Shown in pieces: positions 7,644 through 14,857 of a DNA stretch of 21,241 nt (within the stretch, counting starts at the first letter, position 1; every line of letters begins with the position of its first letter). The DNA is from Planctomycetales bacterium (GTDB taxonomy: Bacteria > Planctomycetota > Planctomycetia > Isosphaerales > Isosphaeraceae): positions 1 to 21,241 of the forward strand of contig DAHZZC010000419.1 of the NCBI GenBank assembly GCA_027435495.1. The letters run 5' to 3'. A model generated the notes under the pieces. The model was given only the letters and a program-made list of their open reading frames with translations, ran no database searches and was not told where the DNA came from. The position numbers and the translations under genes are program-made.

Positions 7644-8362
7644 GCCGTCTCTGGGCGATCTCTGACCTGCACCTCTCCTTCGGCCGACCCGATCGCCGCG
7701 ATCGGTACGCCGGACGATGGCACGACCATGCCGCCCGGATCGAGCGTGCCTGGCACGACACAGTCCACCCGGACGACGTTGTATTGCTGCCCGGCGACCT
7801 TTCATCAGCACGCAATCATAGAGAGGTCCAGCCCGATCTCGAATGGCTGGGTGGGCTCCCCGGAATCAAGGTCCTCGCCCCTGGCAACCACGATCGTTGG
7901 TGGAACGGACCGGCACCCGTGCGCCGGATCCTTCGACGTGGAATGATCGCGGTCGATGGCGACGCCGCCGAGGTCGGCGACCGAATCGTTTGCGGAGCAA
8001 GAGGCGCTCCCGTTCTCACCGAGGACGCCGAGACACCAGCCCGCCTTGCTGAGAATCGTGAGTCGGCCGTCCTTGAATCCGCGCTCGCGCACGCCGACCG
8101 CCTCCGAAATGGGACGGATCGCCCGATTTACGTCCTCTGGCATTTCCCGCCGTTCGATCCCCACGGCCGTGCCAGTTCATACGTCGATCGTTTCGAACGT
8201 GCCGGCATCCGCGCCTGCGTCTACGGTCATCTGCATATCCAGTCCCAGTGGTCGACGGCCGTTCAAGGAACGATCCGAGGTATCCGATACCATTGCGTCG
8301 CAGCCGACGCACTGGGCTTCCGACCCCTTAGAATCGAGGGGCCAACGTGTCAGGTCCGCTGA
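7640..8362 (+). CDS. Calcineurin-like metallophosphoesterase (COG1768-type)
   Basis: A 240-residue predicted phosphohydrolase with the full two-metal motif set: D9-x-H11 (SDLHLSF), G52-D53 (LPGDLS), G82-N83-H84-D85 (APGNHDRWW), H168 (LWHFPPF) and H197-x-H199 (YGHLH). The SDLHLSFG start and the GNHDRWW motif fit the COG1768 group of small bacterial phosphohydrolases, whose substrate is not established. Translation begins with GTG at 7640, whose last two bases plus the following A form the TGA stop of the MBL-fold gene, a classic coupling overlap. The pair may act on the same metabolite class or simply be co-expressed. The sequence gives no further clue. Confidence 0.88.
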   Translation: MSRLWAISDLHLSFGRPDRRDRYAGRWHDHAARIERAWHDTVHPDDVVLLPGDLSSARNHREVQPDLEWLGGLPGIKVLAPGNHDRWWNGPAPVRRILRRGMIAVDGDAAEVGDRIVCGARGAPVLTEDAETPARLAENRESAVLESALAHADRLRNGTDRPIYVLWHFPPFDPHGRASSYVDRFERAGIRACVYGHLHIQSQWSTAVQGTIRGIRYHCVAADALGFRPLRIEGPTCQVR

Positions 8363-8741
8363 TTTGGGAAGTCGATGCAACCATCAAGAAACCCCAGCTT
8401 CTCCAGGGCCAACCACCCAGCCCTTGACTCATTCCCCATCCATCTCGATCAGGGCCACACCTCGACCCCTTCAACACGATGGATTCCCAGGGTGATCCCT
8501 GTCTTTCCCCTTTTTACAATCGTCCCGGGAAACGAGCACTTGAGGTGACACTCTTATGTTCAGTAACCAGTCAAGGGGAGCCGGCTGTCTAATCTTTTAA
8601 AGCCTTTTCTCAGAGTGATTTACGATGACGTTAAAACTCGTTTTATGTAAGGCGGCATGAGAAGTGCTCTGTTGAGGGCCGGAATTGGGATGTGAGTCAG
8701 GGAATCCAAAGAACAGGCCAGTACACAACCGGGAGATCACC
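8363..8741. other. Leader region upstream of csrA
   Basis: No gene. The region turns AT-rich between about 8585 and 8660, where a csrA promoter is most likely. One ANGGA-type site (8699-8703), the core of CsrA-binding sequences, lies in the presumed leader; a single copy is weak evidence for autoregulation. Confidence 0.4.
8488..8517 (+). terminator. Possible terminator after the phosphoesterase gene
   Basis: A 5-bp stem CAGGG/CCCTG (8488-8492 with 8497-8501) with loop TGAT is followed by a T-rich run (TCTTTCCCCTTTTT, to about 8515). The stem is short and 125 bases past the stop codon. Confidence 0.4.
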
Positions 8742-8939
8742 ATGCTGGTTCTGAGCAGGAAGCTGGGTGAGAAGATCGTCATCGGCGACAACATCGTGGT
8801 GACGGTGGTCAAGATCGACCGGAACCAGATCCGGATCGGGATCGAGGCTCCTCATGATGTGGCGGTCTATCGCGAAGAGATCGCCCCACAGCGGTCGATG
8901 AAGTCAGCGGAAGTCGAGGCCGTTGGAGCAGGGCGCTGA
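8742..8939 (+). CDS. csrA: CsrA carbon storage / translational regulator
   Basis: A 65-residue RNA-binding homodimer that blocks or stabilises mRNAs by binding GGA in hairpin loops near ribosome sites. The sequence is a clean family match: MLVLSRKLGEKIVIGDNI at the start, the GIEAPHDVAVYREEI core, and both RNA-contact residues, L4/R6 in beta-1 and R44 in beta-5. The open frame extends to 8685, but the ATG at 8742 is certain from the conserved first residues and a GGGAG ribosome site six bases upstream (8731-8735). The short C-terminal tail (QRSMKSAEVEAVGAGR) is unrelated to E. coli CsrA, as is usual. The gene stands alone, with no fliW, flagellin or flagellar gene in the window, and a hairpin follows at once. 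Confidence 0.96.
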   Translation: MLVLSRKLGEKIVIGDNIVVTVVKIDRNQIRIGIEAPHDVAVYREEIAPQRSMKSAEVEAVGAGR

Positions 8940-8944
8940 AGTTC

Positions 8945-8981
8945 ATTTTCTTCGAAATCCCGGCGCGGGAATTCAGAAAAT
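8945..8981 (+). terminator. Hairpin directly after csrA
   Basis: ATTTTCT (8945-8951) pairs with AGAAAAT (8975-8981), and inside it GAA-x-TCCCG pairs with CGGGA-x-TTC around a GCG loop. It begins five bases past the stop. There is no poly-T after it, but the outer stem is A/T-rich. Confidence 0.6.
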
Positions 8982-9567
8982 CACCCGTCATGGCTTCTTT
9001 CATGGCGAGACGCCTCGGGATTGCGCGGATCATCGCCCGGTGAGAATCGTTTCCGCAGTCTCCTTCCAGTAATCGGAACGCTTTCTCTGACTGCGATCCC
9101 TCACCGCCGGATGGCCTTCCAGCGACAACGGGTCGTCAGAACACACTCGATCAGATTTTGGCCCTTTAAAGGTCAGGCCATCGCGGTACGCGCACCGAAA
9201 AGCGACGGGGAAAATCCATCTCAGTTCGGTGATGGCCAACTTTGATCAGTGGAAAAGAGTCCGCCGGCTGAGTCCCGATGAGCAAAGGCGAGCGGTCAAT
9301 AGCAGGAACATATCCTGACTTTCTCGGCGTTTGGCGTAAAGTGTTTATAGACCGGAATTTCCAGAGGCTGCTCCCAGTCGTCCGAATGCCGGCGGGTTGA
9401 GGTCATCTATGCTCATCCTGCTGGATGGCGGCTCCTTTGTGTTAGGTGGGATTATCGTAGGACCCGCCATCGTGACGAACCCGTGATCGGACGCGCCGAT
9501 CGGACTGATGTAAATGCTGAAGTACCCCTCACCGATACTGGCCGGACGTTCGAGATCGACCCCATCC
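8982..9567. other. Gene-poor stretch between csrA and the TPR relic
   Basis: No convincing gene. A minus-strand frame of 82 codons (9345-9593) has no recognisable family and partly overlaps the decayed TPR copy on the other strand, so I treat it as chance. A 28-codon plus-strand frame (9232-9318) is listed separately. The lower GC and broken frames suggest degenerating sequence. Confidence 0.5.
9232..9318 (+). CDS. Doubtful small open reading frame, 28 residues
   Basis: ATG to TGA gives a short basic peptide, MANFDQWKRVRRLSPDEQRR followed by AVNSRNIS. The W-x-x-V-R-R-L-S-P-D-E-Q-R pattern looks like the beginning of a helical protein domain rather than random translation, but there is no good ribosome site and no recognised family. 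It may be a remnant of a larger lost gene. Confidence 0.2.
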   Translation: MANFDQWKRVRRLSPDEQRRAVNSRNIS

Positions 9568-9853
9568 GTCCGAGGCCGGAGCAGGGGGGGCATGGCTGGG
9601 TGAGCGAAACCAGGGGCAAGCAGTGAATGTTTGCCGGCCTGACCAGTTTCAATAGCTGGTGGTACTGGCGCGACTTCCCAATCCCGGGCGGACCACGGGG
9701 CGATGAAGAGCCCTAGGGCGTGGCCGTGCCGTGCGAGACGCTCCGCCTTTGGCCAGGCGAAGTTGAAATACGGACCATTAGGGCCGGCGTACGGACCAAT
9801 TCGGGCCGGCTTCTCAAAGGCTTCGCTGTGCTAAAACTGCCCGTGACTGCCCG
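9568..9853 (+). pseudogene. Decayed copy of the 5' part of the TPR gene at 11375-12739
   Basis: Read in one frame from ATG 9627, this stretch gives MFAGLTSFNSWWYWRD, which matches MFAGLAGFNLWWYLRD of the intact TPR protein (residues 62-77; 12 of 16 identical, 38 of 48 bases). Further on, GV-x4-ETLR and NSGRLLKGFAVLK match GV-x4-ETLR and ASGRLLECARVLE (residues to about 138) with exactly conserved spacing: 69 bases separate GCGAGACGCTCCGCC from CGGGCCG in both copies. Between the two blocks the copy lacks 21 bases. It carries in-frame stops TGA (9624-9626) and TAG (9714-9716), so it cannot make the protein. Matching upstream of 9598 is weaker, and nothing recognisable continues past about 9853. 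Confidence 0.75.
9769..9811 (+). repeat. Two-copy tandem repeat, about 21 bases
   Basis: TACGGACCATTAGGGCCGGCG (9769-9789) is followed at once by a near-copy TACGGACCAATTCGGGCCGG (from 9790). It lies inside the TPR relic. The intact gene has no such duplication at the matching place, but total spacing is unchanged, so it may be partly fortuitous. Confidence 0.5.
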
Positions 9854-9882
9854 ATCTTCCGCAGGTGAAAGATCTCGAATGA

Positions 9883-9898
9883 GGTGGTATCAACCACC
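9883..9898 (-). terminator. Small hairpin after the minus-strand TPR gene
   Basis: A perfect 6-bp stem GGTGGT/ACCACC with loop ATCA lies 20 bases past the stop at 9919. The minus-strand sequence that follows is only mildly T-rich, so terminator function is tentative. Confidence 0.4.
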
Positions 9899-9918
9899 CA
9901 GCAAATCAGATGCAAGGT

Positions 9919-11220
9919 CTAGGGAGTCCTCGCGGAGCCCGATGCAATCGGCGAGGCGAGGGCCTCGTAATGGTTGGCAAGGCCGGGCTGGCCGCACTTC
10001 CGGTAGTGGTCGGCGAGGAGGCGATTCATCTCCGGGTGGTCAGGACGGGCCGTGAGGACGAGCCGGGCCCAGTCGATCGCCTCGGACTCCCGTCCGTGTG
10101 CCATCAGCCAGGCGGCGGCTCGCGCCCGGAGGTCAGGATCGGTCGGCGACCGAACCAGCGCTGCTCCGATCTGATCGAACTCGGCACGTTCCGCGCGGAG
10201 GCGATCGATTGCCTGCCGCTCCTTGCGAGCCTCGTCCGACCTTCCTAGCCGATTCAGTACCAGCATTCGGCGGTATCGGACCTGCGTATCGAAGGGATCG
10301 GAGCGGACGGAGCGGTCGCAGTAATCGAGAGCGCGATCGAGCCGGCTGGCGGCGATCTCTCGCTCGGCGAGTGCGGAAAGGATTGCTGGGTCGGTCGGTG
10401 CGAGTTGAAGGGCGCGGTCGAGCCATTCCGAGGCGCGGCCGGGCTCGCCTCTCGCGACCGCGTTGAGCCCAGCGCCGAGGTATCCCATCGGGTCTTTGGG
10501 ACGAAGGGCCAGATAGCGATCGTATTCGTCGGCGGCATCGTTGTACTGGTGCATCGAGCGGAGCAGATCGGCCAAGCCGAGGTGGGCGGGCGCCAGCGAT
10601 GGGTCACGGCGAAGCGCCTCGCGGTAGTAGGCGAGGACAGCCTGAGCATCGTCACCGGTGCGGGTCCCGACCTCGGTCAGCAAAAGGTAGGGGCGGCCGT
10701 CGTCGGGCGACTCGCGGGCCCACCGTTCGAGGACGGACCGGGCCCGTTCAAGTCGGAAACTGCCGAGATAGGCTCGGGCGAGGGCTTCGGCCAGCTCGGG
10801 GTCTGGACCCTTGAGATCGTCGAAGGCGCGCCGGAGGTAGGGCTCAGCCTCGGCCGGTCGGCCGTCTCTAGCAAGGAACAGGCCGAAGAGGCAGGCCGAT
10901 CGCGCGGCGTCAAGCCCGAGCGACTGGGCGGTTGCCATCCCGTGAGTCGCAGTCTCTCGGTCGCCGACGGCGCCGGCGACCCGGGCGAGGTAGTACTGGG
11001 CCTCGGCGGATCGCGGGGACGACTGAAGCCATCGGTGGAGCGGCGCCTCGGCGACATCGGGACGCCCGGCCTCAACCGCCTTCCGGACGGCCTCAGCGTC
11101 CCTTCCCTGGCCTCGCGCAGCCACGACCACCAGGATCGCCGTGGACACGGCAAGGGCAGGGGCCGTGGCAATCCACCATTGGCGCATACGGAGAGCCGGG
11201 CGCGGCGTCGCGTGCTCCAT
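9919..11220 (-). CDS. Membrane-anchored tetratricopeptide repeat protein
   Basis: A 433-residue protein with a single N-terminal membrane segment (about 16-34, WIATAPALAVSTAILVVVA) followed by TPR helices for nearly its whole length, probably on the outer face of the membrane. TPR signatures recur about every 34 residues, for example AEAQYYLARVAGAVGDRETA (72-91), AEALARAYLGSFRLERARSV, APAHLGLADLLRSMHQYNDA and AILSALAEREIAASRLDRAL. Such proteins are scaffolds that hold other proteins, and no catalytic motif is seen. The ATG at 11220 is chosen; AGGG lies nine bases upstream. It is divergent from the TPR / haem-protein operon with a shared 154-base control region, which suggests a common process. 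Confidence 0.85.
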   Translation of the reverse strand: MEHATPRPALRMRQWWIATAPALAVSTAILVVVAARGQGRDAEAVRKAVEAGRPDVAEAPLHRWLQSSPRSAEAQYYLARVAGAVGDRETATHGMATAQSLGLDAARSACLFGLFLARDGRPAEAEPYLRRAFDDLKGPDPELAEALARAYLGSFRLERARSVLERWARESPDDGRPYLLLTEVGTRTGDDAQAVLAYYREALRRDPSLAPAHLGLADLLRSMHQYNDAADEYDRYLALRPKDPMGYLGAGLNAVARGEPGRASEWLDRALQLAPTDPAILSALAEREIAASRLDRALDYCDRSVRSDPFDTQVRYRRMLVLNRLGRSDEARKERQAIDRLRAERAEFDQIGAALVRSPTDPDLRARAAAWLMAHGRESEAIDWARLVLTARPDHPEMNRLLADHYRKCGQPGLANHYEALASPIASGSARTP

Positions 11221-11374
11221 GGAGCTGACCCTGATATCGTGACGTATGAAATCGATCGAAATCGAAGTGTCGGAGAACTATTGAGAAATACCACAGGGAA
11301 CAGGCGAGATCAAGAGGATGAGCTAATGACAGACAGCGGATCGGCCATCGCACTCGCGGGCCGGCGCGGTTACG
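11221..11374. promoter_or_regulatory. Divergent control region with a 10-base direct repeat
   Basis: This 154-base gap separates two oppositely transcribed TPR genes. GAAATCGA occurs at 11248-11255 and 11258-11265, exactly one helical turn apart, within an otherwise A-rich stretch. It is a reasonable candidate operator for a regulator that controls both sides. No clear -35/-10 pair could be assigned. Confidence 0.35.
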
Positions 11375-12739
11375 ATGGAGAGATTGCGGCTTCAGCCAGT
11401 TGATGGCGGCGTACCCTGTTTCCACGAACCGATCATGTTCATGAATCCCGATGTGTCTGCCTCCCGAGAGGGCCCGGTAATCCGTCTGCCCGCGTCCGAC
11501 CGAGTCCGTCACGGAGTGCGCTTTCGCCGGGTGGCTCTCGCCATGGTCAAGCTGGGGATGTTCGCCGGCCTGGCCGGCTTCAACCTCTGGTGGTACCTGC
11601 GAGACACTCGCCCGATCGCCGACAACCGGACGATTGAAAGATGGATTGCCCGGGGCGAGGCTGACCGCGGCGTGCTCGAGCTTCGCGAGACGCTCCGCCG
11701 TTCGCCGCACGACGCCGACGCCCGGATCGCCCTGGGCCGCGCCCTGGCTGCCTCGGGCCGATTACTCGAATGCGCCCGAGTACTGGAAAGCGTCCCCGAC
11801 TGGTCGCCCAGGCGGTTCGATTCCCTGTATCGCGCCGCTCAGGCGTTTTTGATGGCCGACCGCGCCCGCGACGCCGAGGCCGTCCTGAAGTCCATTCTTG
11901 ACGCCGACCCGCTCCACCCGCCTGAGACGGGCCTCTATCACGATGCGGGCCAGGAGTTGCTGAAGCTCTACGCGACCGAGGATCGATGGGAAGACGCCTA
12001 CCCGATCATCTGGCAGGTCTTCGATCGCTCGGCGCCAGCCGATCGACCTCGCGCACTCACGATGCGCGTTCGGTCGGAGGTCGAGCGAGTCGCGCCCGGA
12101 CAGCGACGGGAGGCCGCGGCGCGGTACGTGGCGGCCGACCCAACCGACGTCGAGGCGCTTCGGGCCCTGGCGAACGCCGAGATGGCCCTCCAACGGCGAG
12201 ATGAGGCGTTCCACCACATCAAGGAATGCCTTCGAATCCGACCGGACGACCCTCGGGTCTGGCGCGACTACCTGGCGATGCTTCAGGCGACCGGCGATCG
12301 CGAGGGATTCCGTGCCGCGATGGAGAAGTTGCCTGCATCAGCTGACGAGGAGCCCGAGGTTTGGGTCCACCGGGGCCGGCAGGCCGAGCAGGCGGGGGAC
12401 GTCGAAGCCGCAGCCTCGGCCTACCGAAAGGCACTGGATCTCGATCCAAACCGGATCGCGGCACATTATCGGCTGGCCGCGATCGAGTCGCGGTTGGGCC
12501 ACCGGGCCGAGGCCGAGGCCCATCGCCGCCGATGGGACGAGTTACGTGAGGCTCAGACGAAGCTTCGCCAGGTGGATGCCGACTACCGATCGGCCCTCTC
12601 GGCCGCTGCGGGCGACAACGTCGATCCGAAGGCGCTGGACACGTTCCGCGCCGCAACCCGACGGCTGGCGGCAACCTGTGAGGCGTTGGGCTGGGCGAGG
12701 GCCGCAGCCGCCTGCCGGCAGATCCTGGCCGACCTCTGA
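11375..12739 (+). CDS. Membrane-anchored tetratricopeptide repeat protein
   Basis: A 454-residue protein with about 50 cytoplasmic residues, a membrane segment at about 54-74 (ending FAGLAGFNLWWYLRD) and a TPR-rich extracytoplasmic region. Repeats are visible at ADARIALGRALAASGRLLECARVL (115-137), FDSLYRAAQAFLMADRARDAEAVL, VEALRALANAEMALQRRDEA, and EVWVHRGRQAEQAGDVEAAASAYRKAL followed by IAAHYRLAAIESRLGHRAEA. The start is uncertain: ATG at 11375 lacks a good ribosome site, and ATGs at 11435 and 11441 would shorten the N-terminus without touching the membrane segment. The stop is 27 bases before the cytochrome-fusion gene, so the two are likely one transcript. A decayed relative of its 5' part lies at 9568-9853. 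Confidence 0.85.
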   Translation: MERLRLQPVDGGVPCFHEPIMFMNPDVSASREGPVIRLPASDRVRHGVRFRRVALAMVKLGMFAGLAGFNLWWYLRDTRPIADNRTIERWIARGEADRGVLELRETLRRSPHDADARIALGRALAASGRLLECARVLESVPDWSPRRFDSLYRAAQAFLMADRARDAEAVLKSILDADPLHPPETGLYHDAGQELLKLYATEDRWEDAYPIIWQVFDRSAPADRPRALTMRVRSEVERVAPGQRREAAARYVAADPTDVEALRALANAEMALQRRDEAFHHIKECLRIRPDDPRVWRDYLAMLQATGDREGFRAAMEKLPASADEEPEVWVHRGRQAEQAGDVEAAASAYRKALDLDPNRIAAHYRLAAIESRLGHRAEAEAHRRRWDELREAQTKLRQVDADYRSALSAAAGDNVDPKALDTFRAATRRLAATCEALGWARAAAACRQILADL

Positions 12740-12766
12740 CAACCCGCAGCCCGAGGAATCGATCTC

Positions 12767-14689
12767 ATGTCGAAAAGCTCTTCGCCGATCTTCCGAAGGC
12801 TGACATTGATTCTCCTCCTGGCGGTCCCGATCGTCGCGGGACTCTCGTGGTGGGCCCGGGGGCGACTCGCAGCCACTGAGGACCTGGTCCAGGCTCGTGC
12901 CGCCTACGAGCGTGAGGACTGGGAGCAATCCGCCGAGTGGGCCCGGCGTCGGCTCAAGGCGACCCGCGACGACGAGGAGGCATTCCGGTTCCTCGCCCGC
13001 TCCTTAATCCGAACCGGTCGTGACGACGCCGGAGCCGCCATCTACAAGCGGCTCGGCGTTCCGGCAATGCAGGCCGAGGATCTCTGCGTACTCGGTCAAT
13101 CGCTGCTCCGATCCGGCAAGCGCGACGCCGCTCGTGAGGTCCTCGAGGGATCCCTGGCCCTCGACCCCGATCACGACGAGGCCCGGTTCGAGCTGACGCG
13201 CCTCTACCTGAACTTTGACCGCCAGGAAGATGCCCGCCATTCCGCCGTCAGACTGGCCCGCCGCCCAGGGTGGGAGTCCCGTGCCGAGGCGATCCTCGGA
13301 ACGATCCTCCTGGAGCAGAACGACCCCGCCGCCGCGGCCGACACCTGGCTCCGCGCCCTCTCCCGGCCAAGACCCACGGTCCACGCTGAGGGTACGCCGA
13401 CACCCATCGTCCCAGCCACCGAACTGGCCCGTGCCCTGCTTCGAGCCGGTCGCCCCGTCGAGGCGATCGGTCCACTCCGCGAGGCGATGTCCGAATCGCG
13501 GCGCCCCGAGATCGCCTGGCTCCTTAGCCGCGCCGACCTCCAGCGTAAAGACTTCGGTGCCTTCCGCATCGACCTGAAGCAGACCGGGACCTTCCGCGAC
13601 GAGCACCCGATCCTGCCCGAGCCATCGCCGTACGTCGGCACCGCGGCGTGCTCACCCTGCCACGCCGATCGGGTCCGCACCCAGTGGGCCTCTCGTCACG
13701 CCCAGACGTTCACCCGACCCCGCGACTTCAGCAAGGTGCCCGTCCCTGACAGGCCGGTTCACGACCCGGCCGACGCCTCGGTGATCCACGCCTTCCACCG
13801 CGACGATCAGGGCCGCATCCACCAGGAGACCCGCGCCGGCGGGAAGATCTTCAAGGCGGTCGTGCAATATGCGTTCGGCTCGGGCGATCGGGCCATGACG
13901 CTCGTCGGCCGCGAGCCCAACGGCCAGGCTCGCGAACTAAGGCTCTCTGACTACCCCCGGCGAACCGGCGAGGGACGGGATTCACCTCGCGTCCCGCGAT
14001 GGGACCGGACCAGTGGACACCCGGTCGTCCCGCCAAAGCCCGACGAGTACCTCGGCCAATCGCTCAATGCGGACGACCTCCGTCGCTGCATGCTCTGCCA
14101 TGTCACCGACCCGAAGTCGATCGCTGAGGAGACCGGTCCATGTGCTGCCGACCGGGCGATCGGCTGCGAGCGGTGTCACGGACCTGGCGGCAACCACCTT
14201 CTGGCCGTTGAGGGGAAACTGCAAGCGATCGACCCGGCGATCGCACGGCCGTCGATGGCGACCGGCCCGGAGATCGTCCAGCTCTGCTCGGGATGTCATA
14301 GCCCTCGCGGGCGCGAGGTCCTCCGCGACGACCCACTCGCTATCCGATTCCAGGGCACGACCCTCACCTGGAGTCGATGCTACACCGAGAGCGACGGCGC
14401 GATGGACTGCCTCACCTGCCACGACCCCCACCGCAACGCCTCGACCTCGGAGGAGTATTACGAGGCGCGCTGTCTCGAATGCCACTCGCGGAGCCTGGCC
14501 CCGTCCGACATCCCCCGACATCGGCCGAGGCGCCGGTCGCTCCGCGATGTTCCGACGCGAACCGTCTGCCCGGTGAACCCCTCAACCGGATGCCTCGGCT
14601 GCCACATGCCGGCCGTCCCGGGCGTCGTTCCACACTCGACGTTCACGGATCACTTCATACGGGTGCACAAAGAAGAGAGCGGCTCGTGA
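12767..14689 (+). CDS. TPR / heptahaem cytochrome c fusion protein
   Basis: A 640-residue predicted membrane-anchored electron carrier. A membrane segment at about 11-30 is followed by TPR-like helices (about 38-265; for example VLGQSLLRSGKRDAAREVLE at 108-127) and then a multihaem region with seven CXXCH sites: 295-299, 441-445, 467-471, 507-511, 548-552, 569-573 and 609-613. The opening SPYVGTAACSPCHADRVRTQW resembles cytochrome c554-type domains. Extra His residues (for example H311, H344, H418) could be distal haem ligands. Haem would be attached outside the cytoplasmic membrane. The 142-residue spacing between haem sites 1 and 2 holds a beta-rich insert. The ATG at 12767 has GAGG about ten bases upstream. 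The electron donor and acceptor are unknown; no ccs/ccm or reductase genes are in the window. Confidence 0.9.
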   Translation: MSKSSSPIFRRLTLILLLAVPIVAGLSWWARGRLAATEDLVQARAAYEREDWEQSAEWARRRLKATRDDEEAFRFLARSLIRTGRDDAGAAIYKRLGVPAMQAEDLCVLGQSLLRSGKRDAAREVLEGSLALDPDHDEARFELTRLYLNFDRQEDARHSAVRLARRPGWESRAEAILGTILLEQNDPAAAADTWLRALSRPRPTVHAEGTPTPIVPATELARALLRAGRPVEAIGPLREAMSESRRPEIAWLLSRADLQRKDFGAFRIDLKQTGTFRDEHPILPEPSPYVGTAACSPCHADRVRTQWASRHAQTFTRPRDFSKVPVPDRPVHDPADASVIHAFHRDDQGRIHQETRAGGKIFKAVVQYAFGSGDRAMTLVGREPNGQARELRLSDYPRRTGEGRDSPRVPRWDRTSGHPVVPPKPDEYLGQSLNADDLRRCMLCHVTDPKSIAEETGPCAADRAIGCERCHGPGGNHLLAVEGKLQAIDPAIARPSMATGPEIVQLCSGCHSPRGREVLRDDPLAIRFQGTTLTWSRCYTESDGAMDCLTCHDPHRNASTSEEYYEARCLECHSRSLAPSDIPRHRPRRRSLRDVPTRTVCPVNPSTGCLGCHMPAVPGVVPHSTFTDHFIRVHKEESGS

Positions 14690-14753
14690 GGCGTTCTGGG
14701 TGGCACATGGCGCATCGACAATAGGAAGGCAGGAGTCCAGTACGCTGGGAATT

Positions 14754-14772
14754 CCGCGAGAAGAGCGGTTTT
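14754..14772 (+). terminator. Weak terminator candidate after the cytochrome operon
   Basis: A 4-bp stem CCGC/GCGG (14754-14757 with 14765-14768) is followed directly by TTTT. It lies in the 168-base gap between convergent genes. The short stem makes it tentative. Confidence 0.3.
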
Positions 14773-14857
14773 GCCCAACCCGTGCTCGGACATGAACCGT
14801 GCGCGGCTTTCGGAGGGACCATCATGAAAATCGAGAGCCGCTCCTCTCCACCGCAAC

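Noticed and set aside
9345..9593. An 82-codon minus-strand frame with fairly GC-rich third positions
   Set aside because: No recognisable motif, no good ribosome site, and it overlaps the plus-strand relic of the TPR gene; codon bias alone is weak here.
8982..9918. Possible insertion sequence in the gene-poor region
   Set aside because: No transposase motif, terminal inverted repeats or target-site duplication could be found; the only recognisable content is the TPR relic.
10405..11403. A 332-codon plus-strand frame opposite the minus-strand TPR gene
   Set aside because: No domains and low-complexity composition; the TPR periodicity on the minus strand explains the open frame.
14677..14843. 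Inverted repeat GAGCGGCTC / GAGCCGCTC flanking the gap between convergent genes
   Set aside because: Nine bases in GC-rich DNA, one copy inside coding sequence; no transposase or target duplication, so chance is the likeliest explanation.
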